Source of the DNA: Leucosporidium creatinivorum
Taxonomy: Eukaryota; Basidiomycota; Microbotryomycetes; Leucosporidiales; Leucosporidiaceae
Length of the DNA stretch: 27,236 bases
Direction: 5' to 3'
Assembly (NCBI GenBank): GCA_001600635.1
Contig: BCKL01000049.1
Coordinates: 32,756-59,991 of the forward strand
Shown: piece after piece, positions 1-10,200 of the stretch
How positions within the stretch are numbered: the first letter of the stretch is position 1
Layout: each line of letters starts with the position of its first letter
Program-made: the position numbers and the translations under genes
Notes under the pieces: model-generated
What the model was told of the DNA's origin: nothing
Seen by the model: only the letters and a program-made list of their open reading frames with translations
Database searches by the model: none

Positions 1-223
1 TCTCTCTTTATCTCACACTTCCTTCGCCTCTCGGCTCTCTCTCCCTTGGCTCGGTCTCATCTCCCCTTCTCAGTCTCGCTCCCCTTCTCGTCTCGGCTAC
101 TCTCGTTGACCACGGGGCGGACAGTTTCCCTGCAGGGGCAGGTTTCACTGGCCCTCCGTATAGTTTTATCAACTTGTAGTTTTTATCAGCTCATCGAAAT
201 GTACGGCAGGCCGCCCAATTCAG
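1..223. other. Non-coding left edge beyond the break in the first transporter copy
   Basis: No gene is recognised here. The first ~110 bases are pyrimidine-rich on the plus strand (TCTC/CCTT runs), as is common in 5' leaders of this window. Around 161-188 there are two imperfect TTTTATCA repeats in a locally AT-richer patch. The expected second half of the adjacent minus-strand transporter should lie here but is absent in all frames. The stretch may therefore belong to a neighbouring locus joined by a rearrangement. Confidence 0.4.
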
Positions 224-1389
224 CTACATCTCCCGCCTCGCGTCGTGAACGGCTTCAACGAGATTGGAGAGGACACGCCAGCCTTCGAGGGCGAAATCAC
301 CAGCAGCGTCGTGCTTGGCGAAGCCCCAGGCCATGATGGAGCCAAAGATCATGCTGACGGCGTTACAGGAGAACCAGATTCCTGTTTAGAGGGCAGAAGA
401 AGCGTCAGAAGGAGAATTCGCGCGCTCGGCGCTGGGCGCAGACTTACCGGTCCGAGTTCCCTGCTCCTTCTTGAGATACCACTGAGAGGTGACCATGGAG
501 AAGGCAGGTGTAACACACGACTCCAACGCGCCGAGGAAGCTGCAGACAGAGACCATCAGCTCTGGAACAGACGAGCTAGTTCGATTCTGGGAAACGTCTT
601 TACTCACAAACGGGCGACCATGAGGCCTTTGAAGTCATGGCATGCGGCGAGGCAAGCAACAACAGCTGCAGAGTGACGTGCAGAGTGAAAGTCAGCTCTC
701 CGTGTGCTGCGTCAAGCGCCAACCTCAGCGCCGAGCAGTCCGACTCACCTCCCCAGACGACGATATTGGCTGAACTCCACTTAGCGAGAGGAAGACGCTG
801 GATAGCATAGTTGGTAGGCCATTCCCCGACGAGGTAGCCAATGTCTGTTGGAAGGAAGTCAGCGCGCTTGAAAGAGCTCTAAAGCGTGCTGGACTCGGAG
901 CTTACAGAAGATGGAGCCGAGCCACGAGTACTGAGATAGAGTGAGGTGCGTGTCCTGGCGAAGGCCCATAATCGATGCATACGAAAGTGAAACCTTGTCC
1001 AACTACAGAATACCGAACGAGCGGGAAGAAGGGAGGGGAAAAAAGGGTCAGCCAAGCGAACGCCGAGAAGGAGAAGCCAGGGGTGCAAGGCGAGAGAGGG
1101 GGGTTGGATGCACGGGAAGGGGGGTTGGATGCACGGGAAGGAGAGGAAGACTTACAAACTGGATCATGTAGACGAGGCAGAGCAACGGCATCAACCAGCG
1201 GTCGATCTTGCGAACGAGGCGCTTGTTCTCCTCTGGTGAGATCTGTATACCGCTGATGTTGGCGGTGACGAGAGCAGCTGGGTCGGGAACATCGTGTACG
1301 CCCGTGACCACTACGTCCTTGTAGAGCGAGATGGACTTCTCCATATCATCTCCGCCGACGAGATCGCGCTTGGGCTCGGGAGATGCCAT
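224..1389 (-). CDS. MFS transporter, Dal5/allantoate-permease type, truncated 5' half (copy 1)
   Basis: This is the N-terminal half of an anion:cation-symporter-type MFS permease, a family that carries allantoate, ureidosuccinate, nicotinate, vitamins or small peptides across the plasma membrane. The model has six exons: 1156-1389, 906-1002, 844-749, 665-608, 539-448 and 381-224, giving 244 aa. Conserved pieces are LVRKIDRWLMPLLCLVYMIQF (around TM1), DKVSLSYASIMGLRQD, IGYLVGEWPTNYAIQRLP and SQWYLKKEQGTRT. Exons 2-5 have exactly the same lengths (97, 96, 58, 92 nt) as the paralogue starting at 6605, which supports the splicing. Similarity stops after GWRV. The frame then runs 16 unrelated codons to a TAG, so TM6-TM12 are missing; family members are ~500 aa. 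The start is the only upstream ATG matching the paralogue (MASPEP versus MAPEPM). It is probably a non-functional remnant, unless the missing half lies beyond the edge after an unusually long intron. Confidence 0.75.
1098..1139. repeat. 21-bp tandem duplication inside intron 1 of transporter copy 1
   Basis: The unit containing GGGTTGGATGCACGGGAAG occurs twice with a 21-base offset. It lies in the first intron, just downstream of the donor, and does not enter the coding sequence. The paralogue's first intron has no matching repeat. It looks like simple slippage. Confidence 0.8.
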
Positions 1390-1751
1390 CGAGAGGTGTT
1401 AAGTTGAGTAAGAAGGCGAGGTGAGTGTGCAAGAAAGAAGGAGAGTTGCTGAGTTGAACGGCGGGGGATTACGAAGGAAAGAGAGAGAGAGCCGTGATAT
1501 CGAGGTTGGCGCTTTTGTGCAAGCTGGGGTCACTCTGTGGGGCGATAGGAAGTTGGATTTCGCGCTTTTCGTCCCCTTCCGCTGTCCTGCCGCTCTACTT
1601 CCCTCCCGCGCTACTTCCGGTCTAGCCCTCACTCTCGGCCCTGCTCTCGGCTCCGAGATCTCTCACCAAAAAAGGCTTTTGGCAGCTCTTTTTGCTCGAG
1701 CCAGGTCACGGGATGGCGTACGAATGCTACATCGTTTTCCCAATACACAGT
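1390..1751 (-). promoter_or_regulatory. Promoter region of transporter copy 1 / 3' region of the M20 gene
   Basis: No gene is seen in these 362 bases. The notable content is a split block at 1573-1602 (CCCCTTCCGCT, six bases, then CCGCTCTACTTCC). It recurs almost unchanged upstream of the second transporter copy at 6865-6892. Read on the minus strand it carries CGG triplets followed by AA, 184-213 bases before the ATG. One CGATAG, a possible GATA-factor core, lies near 1543. Confidence 0.45.
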
Positions 1752-3581
1752 TCAGTGATCACAGCTACAGAAGCCGCCCTTGACCGGCTTCCCCGTGGCT
1801 GGCAGAGCCTCCCGAATCTTTTGGATCGCCTCGTCCGCGCCCGAAGCCGCCATGTCCGCTTCCCATTGCTTGCGGATCTCCTTCCTGAAGGCCTCATCAA
1901 CGACTACCCTCAAACCGGCGACCGCAATGCCCTCGGCGGCGCGAAGAGCTGCTTGGTGAGCCGAGGGCGTGGAGGCGGCTTCGGCGAAGGACGATGAGTG
2001 GGGGAAGTCGTCGGCGTGGGCTTCCGGTAGCATGAACATAGGGTGCAGGGCAGGCATGTGATAAGATACGTTTCCCTGCAGAGGTAGGGTCAGCTAGAGT
2101 CACGAGAGCTCGAGAAAAGCGACGCACGAAGTCCGTGCTCGCCGTAGTAGTGGCGTGGTCGGGCACCGCGTAGCCTTCGTCGCCCCATGCACCCTCGGCG
2201 TACGTCTTGAAAGCGCCCGAGAGTCCCTTGTTCTGCTGCAGCTCGAGGTAGAGGTTCTGACCCTCAGTGGTGTAGGCGCACCCGGTGGCCAAAGCTCCCG
2301 AGGCGAAGCAGGCTAGGATTCGGGGAACAAGGGGAGCGAGCTCCTTCGCGGAGGGTGCGCGAATGCCATAGAGGAGCTGAGAGGAAGCGGGAATGGCTGT
2401 GAGTGGCGAATGAGATGCGATCCGAGACGAAGAGAGGCAGCGAGCCAACGGTCAGCGAGGGGACGACCGGCGGGAGTCAGTCAAAGAGCTCACCGTTAAC
2501 CGCCCAGTGCTCTCCACCTCCGATTATACCGTGCACCCGAGTAGTAGTCGGCAGCTGCTGCCGGAGAGTCGAAACGTTGACGTAGCCTTGGACGGCGGCG
2601 TCGAGAGCGTTGATACCCTTCTCCGGTGCTCCCTGCGGATGGAGAAGCAAGCCAGTCAGCTGGTGCGTTCGATCTGAGCCCTTGCGCGCGTCCAGTAGAG
2701 CCGCTGCAAGCTCGTGCAAAGCGGCCAAGAGGAGCAAAAAGCGACCGAACGAGAACGCCGAAACTCACTCCAGCGTGCGCCGAGCGTCCCGAGTAGGTCA
2801 CAGTAACTCCAGTCCTGCAGGTGCTAGTCATAGCGGCTGCTCCGTTTCCACGAGGGCCAGGGTGAACCATCAGACAAGCCTCCATGTCGTCGAAGGCGCC
2901 TCGTTCGAGCATGAGGCACTTTCCACCGCCGCTGCAGGTAGGTTCAGATAATCAGCGAGGGGGAGTGGAGCACGCCGAGACTCGGACTCACGCTTCCTCA
3001 GCAGGAGTACCGAGAAGGACGACTCGGCCGGGCAGCTTGTACTCGCGAAGTGCTCGAGCTACACCGATGGCAGCTGCGCAGCCTGCGATGGCGATGAGAT
3101 TGTGCCCACAAGCATGTCCGATTCCAGGTAGAGCACTGTTGGGGTTGAAGAGGTCAGTGAGCTATGTCGAGACAAGCAGCAGTCCTCGGAAATGGGCTCG
3201 GCGCAATCGGCGACTCACTCCATCTCGCTGCAGAAGCCGATGACAGGTCCCTCGGTACCGTAGGAGGCCTTCCAAGCTGTATCGAGGTCGCAGATCTTCC
3301 GCTCGACCTTGAAGCCTTCCTGCTTCTCCATGTAGGCCGTGAGCACTTCATGAGCGTGGTGCTCCTCCCAAGCTAGCTCGGGCTTGCCATCTGCAGTGTG
3401 GTAAGAGCAGCAGTTAGCTCTTCTGCATCATCTCGCCCCATCGAGCAACTCGCATCGCTCTGTCGACCCTGCCCAATCTCAGCGACTCACGAATCGAAAG
3501 CGAGAGGGAGCGCAGGTCCTCATTGGCCTCCTCGATAGCACCTTTGATCGAGATGTTGAGGGTAGCAGAATCATAGGTCAT
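1752..3581 (-). CDS. M20D-family zinc peptidase / amidohydrolase (PM20D2-like)
   Basis: A metallo-amidohydrolase that cleaves amide or peptide bonds in small substrates such as dipeptides, N-acyl amino acids or aminobenzoyl-glutamate. Seven exons (3581-3491, 3390-3219, 3135-2992, 2931-2769, 2632-2494, 2396-2128, 2075-1752) give 433 aa, close to human PM20D2. Family marks fall in order: HGKPELAWEEHHA at 31-43; EMDALPGIGHACGHN around 86-100, holding metal-binding Asp/His/Cys residues; TPAEEAGGGK at 131-140 with the catalytic Glu pair; MVHPG; GRSAHAGGAPEKGINALDA opening the dimerisation domain; and STDFGNVSYHMPALHP near the C-terminus with the last His ligands. No signal peptide or membrane segment is visible, so it should be cytosolic. 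It sits between two Dal5-type transporters on the same strand, which suggests that it acts on their cargo. The exact substrate cannot be read from sequence. Confidence 0.9.
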
Positions 3582-4005
3582 GTGTAGGTGGAGGATGCTG
3601 CTGTCTAGTGAAGCGAAGGAGGAAGAGCGAGCAGTGACGGAGGCGTGTGGGTCGGTAAGCTTCAGTTCCGGTGTACTTCCAGCTAGCGGGGATAGCGGCG
3701 GGCTGGCGAGTGCGGATGGATCAGGCGAGTCTGGAGACCGAGGTTCGAAGCGGCGAAGATTCGAGTGAGAAGAGCGAGGTGATGGCGGAGGATGAGAAGT
3801 TGCCGAAGCGAAAGCGGGGCGCCTCTTCTCTGTTCAGGGGTCTCTCTTGCAGTTCCAGAAGACAACTTCGATGGCTATGTACATCACTCATTGCGAATGT
3901 CAACTGCTCTACATCTAGCCACACACTGACGAGCGCTCTCTCTGAGCACCGCCGCCTCAACCGAGCTCTCGCACTCCATCGAGGGATTCTATGCAGACTG
4001 CCCGC
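3582..4005 (-). promoter_or_regulatory. Intergenic promoter of the M20 gene / 3' region of transporter copy 2
   Basis: These 424 bases hold no recognisable gene; small open frames on both strands have no family features. They must include the M20 promoter and the terminator of the upstream transporter. The paired CGG block found before both transporter copies is not present, so the M20 gene may be controlled differently. Confidence 0.4.
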
Positions 4006-6605
4006 TCAGCAGGTGTACTGGAATTCGGGATTCTCCCTATTGACGTGGATGAAAATCGCCGTCAGCTCAAATGTCTTCAAAGTCGGGCAGGCAAGCGAAT
4101 CCGCCTTCGGCGAAGGCACCGCAAGCCAGCAAAAGCTCTGACGCTTCTCGCTGCCGAAAGAGGAGACGAGCAAGCTTACCGGTCCGTACGATCCAAGAAC
4201 TCTTGATTCTGAGGCTTGACATAGCCCGGCTGGCTGCGAATCGTCTCGTTCTCGCGATTTCGGCGGACGTTGATGAACCAGATAGCGAGCATGGTGAAGA
4301 CAGCGACGATGATGCATGCGGTGAAGACGATCAGAGCCGTTGCGTAGCGAGGAGCGTCTTGGTCGAGGAAGGTTTGTGGTCCTGGTGGGGAGAAGAGGTC
4401 AGCGAGAGCCGAGCGCCGAGTCGCTGGAAAGCTCGAGCTCACCAATCACGTTACCTGTGGGCGCAAAGAGGTTAGCTTCGGATGTAGAAAAGGAATGAAA
4501 ATGGCTTTACTCACCCACGGCGTAGGAGATCATGAAGAGGGCGGTGACGGTAGACTTCTTCGTCGAGCCGGCGACGTTGGAGGAGATGAGCGAAAGCACG
4601 GTAGTGAAGCCTCCGATGATGACGGCAACGCTGTGCGGATTGATGTCAGTTCTAGAGCGACTTTGACCGACCTCCTCGACCACCTCTGGTGAGCGCCTTG
4701 ATGGCTCCGTCGACTTAAAGCGCTCGACTCGGGCCTCGGCGCAAGCGAAAGATGCTGAACTCACAAGTAATAGCCGATCAGTCGACCCGTCTTGTTCTCC
4801 ATGGGTAGCTGCCAGAGGAGGAGGATCCCCATCAAGCCCACGAGTAAGCCGACGCAGCCACAGAGGACTCGCTTGCCCGTCCTGTCGCCCAAGTACATGA
4901 CACTCAGAACGCCTGCCATCACGACGGCGCCAGCTGGTGCTCCATAGAGAAGGGAGGTGATTGGATCGTATCCCATGTCGGTGATGATGATCGAGAAGAA
5001 GCTGTCGGGGCGGAAGAGAGCTGTCAGTCATCGCCGAGACTCGGAGAGGTCAGGAGCAACGCCGAAGAGGTCGCGTACTTGGTGATGCCGCCGTTGGGGA
5101 TGTTGATGGTGATGGATGCCAAGCAGTAGAGCCACGTCTACAGATCAGAATAGAGTATGAGCGCTGAGGACGGCAGGAGCTCGAGTTCGTAAAGCTCACC
5201 AAAGGGTCGGCGAGCGCCTCCTTGAACTGGTAGAGCTTCCACGCCTGCGAAACGAAGGTGAGGTCAGAGAGCGAGTCCAAGCCGAGCGTTTGCGAGTCAA
5301 CACGAGCTGTAGGGGTCAGCCTCCCTTGTTACCGATGCCGCTCTGGTTCGACCGAATCCGCTCGACGGCGAGAAGGCGCTCCTCCTTGTCCAGGAAGCGA
5401 GCGTTGAGGGGCGAGTCGGGGAGGAAGATGAAGAGGATGACGCCGAGAGCCATGGTGACTGATCCGAGTAGGAGGAACATGACTCGCCAGGCAGCGATAT
5501 CGAAGTCCCCTTTCACGCCCGTCGATGCTAGCCCCCACGCCATGATGGCCCCAACGACCATAGCTAAGGCGTTGAATGAGAACCATACGCCTAAAGGTGA
5601 GAGTGTTAGACGAGCTTCACGGGGCTGCAGAACTCGTTTCCCGAGCTGCGAGTTTAAATTTGTTCGGCGGCGACTGACCGGTTCGGGTTCCCTGCTCCTT
5701 CTTGAGATACCATTGAGCGGTCACGAGACTGAAAGAAGGTGTGATACAACTCTCGCATAGGCCGAGGAAGCTAGAGGGGTGATGGGACGGTCAGCATCTG
5801 AGCAGTGACTCTGCCGAGCTGGGCTCCGTCTCCGCCTCTCATAGAGGCGGCCAAGACCCCAAACAGCACAAGCTTACAACCTGACAACCATCAGACCTTT
5901 GAACTCCGTGCAAGCAGCCGTGCAAGCCAGAATAGCTGCAAGGCGTGCCGAAGTCAGCGTTCGGCGCTGGACTGGGACAGCAAGAGGCGTCGACGCACCT
6001 CCCCAGGCAAAGATGTTCGCCGAGCTCCACTTGGCGAGCGGTAAGCGTTGCAGAGCGTAGTTCGTAGGCCATTCTCCGACGAGGTATCCGATGTCTGTTC
6101 GGGAGAGGTCAACTCGCTGTCAGAGCTTGGAGCAACGCCGAGACCTACAGAAGATGGAGCCGAGCCACGAGTATTGTGAGAGGGTGAGGTTGGTGTCTTG
6201 ACGAAGAACCATTACCGAGGCGTATGATAAGCTCACCTTGTCCAGCTGCGGAAGGCAGGAGGAAGGGGAACAAAGGAAAGAGTGGTCAGCGAGATGAACG
6301 CCGAGCGGGAGAAGTGAGCCACCTGGGAGGTCCACACTGGGGCTGGGATGCTTATGAAGGAAAGGTGAACTCACGAACTGGATGAGATACACGACACAGA
6401 GCAGCGGCATGAGGTTGCAGTCGATCTTCCTGACCAGCCGAGCGCTTTCCTCTTTCGTAAGAGCTCGGCCGGAGATGGCGGCGGTGCAGATGGCTGCCGA
6501 GTCGGGTACATCTCGAATACCAGTCACGTAGATCTCCTTGTAGACTGATACGCGCTTCTCGAGGTTGTCGCTGTCCTCGAGCTGTCGCATCGGCTCTGGC
6601 GCCAT
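4006..6605 (-). CDS. MFS transporter, Dal5/allantoate-permease type, full length (copy 2)
   Basis: A plasma-membrane permease of the anion:cation symporter family. Thirteen exons: 6605-6375, 6245-6149, 6094-5999, 5935-5878, 5770-5679, 5590-5325, 5244-5200, 5137-5079, 5001-4765, 4630-4515, 4454-4443, 4381-4180 and 4036-4006, total 1542 nt, 513 aa, the usual family length. Marks include LVRKIDCNLMPLLCVVYLIQF, IGYLVGEWPTNYALQRLP, FLPDSPLNARFLDKEER, RSNQSGIGNK then AWKLYQFKEALADP, NVIGPQTFLDQDAPRYATAL, and the typical tail FLDRTDRENPEFQYTC, which is completed only by the last 31-nt exon. Exon 11 is a 12-nt microexon encoding the NVI of NVIGPQ. The junction between exons 6 and 7 keeps the conserved frame only if the intron starts with GG instead of GT. 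The gene is otherwise intact. Whether this donor is real, edited or a sequence error is open. It is paralogous to the truncated copy ending at 224. Confidence 0.9.
4443..4454 (-). other. 12-nt microexon of transporter copy 2
   Basis: The twelve bases between CCCACAG and GTGAGC on the minus strand encode four codons' worth of sequence. They join the preceding SYAVG to PQTFLDQDAPRY, restoring the conserved GNVIGPQTF motif of Dal5-type permeases. Skipping it would keep the frame but delete the motif. Confidence 0.8.
5245..5324 (-). other. Intron 6 of transporter copy 2 with a non-GT donor
   Basis: The conserved text SGIGNK ends at 5325 and AWKLYQFKEAL begins at 5244. The 80 bases between them have a good branch site (TCTGAC) and acceptor (TTTCGCAG) but start GGAGGC. 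The nearest GT, at 5332, breaks the frame with this acceptor. A GTAGGC donor with one T to G change would explain it. Confidence 0.65.
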
Positions 6606-7282
6606 GGTGAGGAAGGTGAGAGGTCGAGGTGATGGGAGGCGGTGAAGGTGGAGTAGAGGCAGAGCCGAGATTGGAGAAGGGGAGGAAGGAGCAGTTGAGA
6701 GCGCCAGAAGTCGTTGAGTTGACGAGAGGCGAGAACTGTAGTTGAAGACCTGGAGGGCGGGGGATTGTGAGACGGCAAGAAGAAGAAACGATATCAAGGA
6801 AGACTACCTTATGAGGACGAGGGGCCAACAAGGGTGATTGCGTAGCTGGCGGCAAAAAAAAACGCCCCTTCCGCTCTTTCCGCTCTATTTCCTGGCGCTC
6901 CCCTTGCTAGCCCCGAAGGAAGGGCGGAAGTTGGAGAAGCACGGAGCACCTTGAAGATAGGTTGAACCGAGCTGCGAACCGTCTTAGCAAGCGGGGAGAG
7001 GTCATCATCTCGAGTCGGGGAAGCTGAGTAGGGAATCGCCGAGGCTGCTAATGACCGAGGTCGGGCGCCTGCAGCTCGTCAGAGGCCAGCAAGTGCATAC
7101 GGTTCGGGTTAAACTTGATGGGAGAATGATGGTTAGGTGGATTTGTGAGTGAGCGCTTCAGCCCCTCACGCTCAGTCGGCGCTCTCGGCTAGCTCGGTCG
7201 AGTCGAATGCTAGATGCTGGGATGGTTACAACAAGGATAAGAGCTTGCGCGAGATTAAGTGATAAACGCCCTCCTGCCTCCC
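6606..7282 (-). promoter_or_regulatory. Promoter of transporter copy 2 / 3' region of ATG26
   Basis: No gene is seen in 677 bases. At 6865-6892 lies CCCCTTCCGCT, four bases, CCGCTCTATTTCC, matching the block before copy 1. On the minus strand it reads as two adjacent AGAGCGGAA units, a direct CGG repeat of the kind bound by Zn2Cys6 factors, 260-287 bases before the ATG. A GATAAG core, a possible nitrogen-regulatory GATA site, lies near 7230 but is as close to the ATG26 3' end as to this promoter. A nine-base A run lies at about 6854-6862. Confidence 0.45.
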
Positions 7283-10200
7283 CTACAGCTCTCTTCCCCT
7301 CCCAAACGCCTCCAACACCGCCGCCGTCAAGCCTCTCCTCCCCTCCCTCGGCTCATCCTCGTCGCGGCTCCTACTCCTGCTCCTACTCTGCGGCCGTGCT
7401 CCCGTTCCAATAGACTCGTCGTCCCACCGATCCGTATCCCGACCTGAGACAGCGGAAGCTGACGACGACACGACGTCCCAGCCGCCTTCATCGCCTGAGG
7501 AAGGGTTGGTCCGAGAAGAAGACGCCGAGCGATGTTGCGAGGCGAGGGTCGGGGGCGACGACGGCTCCTCCGGTTCCGTACGAGCGAGAGGGGTAGAGGG
7601 TCGAGGAGGAAGGTCGGTCGAGTTGGTTGAGGGAGTAGGTGCGAGAGGAGGAGCATCGCTTGGCGCGGCGTTGGGAGGGGCAGGGATGAGAGACTTGGCG
7701 TACTCCAGGTCGCGGTAGATGCACTCGATGGCGCTTCCTACTCCATCCTCCTTGCGAATGGCCTCTCCAGCGAGCTTGGCGCGAGCAATCTGCTTCTCGT
7801 CGCTCACGGCCTTGATGATCGCTTCGGCGAGGCTGGCGACGGTCATGTCGCGTACGGCGGATCCAATGCCGAGAGTGGCGACTCGGTCGGCGTAGAAGTG
7901 CTGGTCGCCGAAGAAGGGCTTGATGATGGTGGGAAGGCCAGCTGCGAGGAGAGCGAATGTCAGCTTCAGCCGAGGGAGAGCAAAGCGGAACGAACTCACC
8001 CCGAAGACTCGCTCCCGTCGTCCCCGCTCCTCCATGATGCACAGCAGCGTCGATGCGAGGGAACAGCCAATCGTGGGGGATGCTCTTGATGTTGTAGATG
8101 TAGTCGCGCTCCATGAGGTTGGCCTGCTTGCGATCCTGCTCCTCTCCTTCCCGCTTCTCCTTCTCCGACTCGTCCTCGCTCTTGCGATCTGACCAGCCCT
8201 TGGCGACAATGGCGTAGACATCCGACTGCTGCACCGCTTCCGAGACCACTCGAGTCATCTCCAGCGGGTCGGGAATGATGATGGAGCCGAAGCCGACGAA
8301 GACGACCTTCTTGCTTTCCGCTTTCGCCTTGTCGAGGAAGGCGAGGAGGTCGGTGGGAGGCTCCCACTTGGAAGCGGTAGAGTCGTCCGGATTGTCGAGC
8401 CACCAATATCCGGTGACGTGGATGTTCTCGCGCCAGTCGAGCGGAGGAGGGACGACGACGGGCGAGAAGTTGTAAAGGAAGGGGATCTTGTGCTGCTGCA
8501 TCGCCTCGAGGCTAGTCGAGCGAATCCCGAGGGTCTTGCGGCGCCAGCGATTGACCTGTCCCGAGGTAGCCCGCCAGAAGATCTGATCGAACATGGTGTA
8601 GGTCTGCGGGACGAGGCAAGGTTCAGCTCGGAGTTCGCCAGGGGAGGAGAAGCTCAGGAGACCCGCCATGTAGTTGTAGCCTCCGCCCATCTTGTGATCG
8701 GGTACAGCGAAGGCGTGAGGGTAAGCTCTAGTCTTCGACCATGGCATGGTAAAGGCGCTGTGATTCGTCGGCGACTGTCAGCTCCGGCTCGTCCTCTCAT
8801 TAAACGACTTGCACTCACCGGTAGTAAGGGATACGAAGCGCCTCGGCGATGTGGTATCCTGCGATAGCGCTCGGGCTCTCGATGAGGACGTCGGTGTCTT
8901 GGCAGGCCTTCCAAGTGGTCTCGAGCAGATCGTCGAGCCAGCCTCGAAAGCGACCGACGGCCTCCTTCATGAACGAGATGGTGAAGAAGTCGTGGGCGAT
9001 CATCACTAATTATCGAGGGTGAAGCTTCAGCGTCAGTCTTCGAGAACGAGAGCAAGAACCGAGAGACTCACGCTGCATCAACTCGGCCGGATCTCCTCCC
9101 ACCTCCTCGAACGCGATCCCATGCCCCTCGACCCACTTCCTATACTCCCCATGACTCGCGATCTTGCACTTATGGCCCTCCGCCATCAACCCCTTACACA
9201 GCGCGATATAAGGCTGCACATCCCCTCGACTCCCAATCGTCAAGCACGTGAACCGCAAGCTCTTCTCGGGGCGGAAGGTGACGAAATCGGAGGAGGTCGA
9301 GCAAAACATGATGGGAGGTTGACCGGCGGTGGTTTCGGGTGGTGGATGAGGGATAGTCGAGCCCGACGAGGTGCGGAAGAGAGCCTGCTCGATTGCTCGG
9401 ACTTGCTCCTCGCCGCCTTCCGCCGAGTCCATACTCAGCTTGCTAGCCGCCAAGCCAAGCAAGTCGAGATGCTCCCTATGCTCCTTCGTATCGCCCGGCG
9501 TCTTTCCCTCGGAAAGCTGGCGCTGGACGACCTCGACGTGGTGCTCGAGTTGGGCCATGCACTGGTCTCGCCGCTCGGTGGTCGAGAGCTCGAAGAAGAT
9601 CTCCTCGTGGCCTTTGATGACGACGATGAGGCCCGAGTAGCCGATGCGGTAGGAGCGGTGCTTGGAGAGGCCGATGATGTCGGAGAAGGGGAGGATCATC
9701 TGCGCCGAGCCGAGGAGAGGGTCAGCGAGCAGCCGAGGGGAGAGGCGGAAAGAGCCTACTTTGGTCTTGGCGAGGACTCCGGTCGACTTGAAGCAGAGGA
9801 AGGTAGTCGAGATGATGATCTTGCCGTAGATGGGGAGACCGCGGAAGAGGTAGGCGGGGAATTCTGCTCGGCGTGAAGTAGAACAGGTCAGCTTTCTTGC
9901 TCGCCGTTTGCGACCTCGAGCCTCGAATAGGACAGAATGACTCACGTCCCTCAACATCCTCCTTATCCGTCAACCCAAATCCCTTCCTGAACTTCTCATT
10001 AACCTTCTCCCTCTCCTCTCCCTGATCAATCCCCTCGGCCCCTCCCTCCTCTCTCTCCTCCCTCTCCGCCTTCTCCAGCGCCTCATCATCCCACACACTC
10101 CTACTCATCTCCTCCCTCCTCTTCGCCCTCTCTTTCTCCTTCTCTTTACCCCCCGAGCCAATCGCGCCCCGACTAACGACCTCGACAATCTTCTTCCCGC

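Noticed and set aside
245-676. 143-codon plus-strand frame over the first transporter
   Set aside because: It is an antisense shadow of exons 4-6 of the minus-strand permease, with no domain features of its own.
5307-5332. A 26-nt canonical GT-AG intron as the solution for permease copy 2
   Set aside because: It keeps the frame, but 26 nt is far below the other introns here. It would insert about 20 residues made from the branch-site region of the ordinary intron into a conserved part.
9019-9876. 285-codon open frame on the plus strand antisense to ATG26
   Set aside because: It lies opposite the conserved GRAM2 and glycosyltransferase exons. Its Leu/Arg/Glu-rich composition is what an antisense of GC-rich codons gives, and it shows no family motif.
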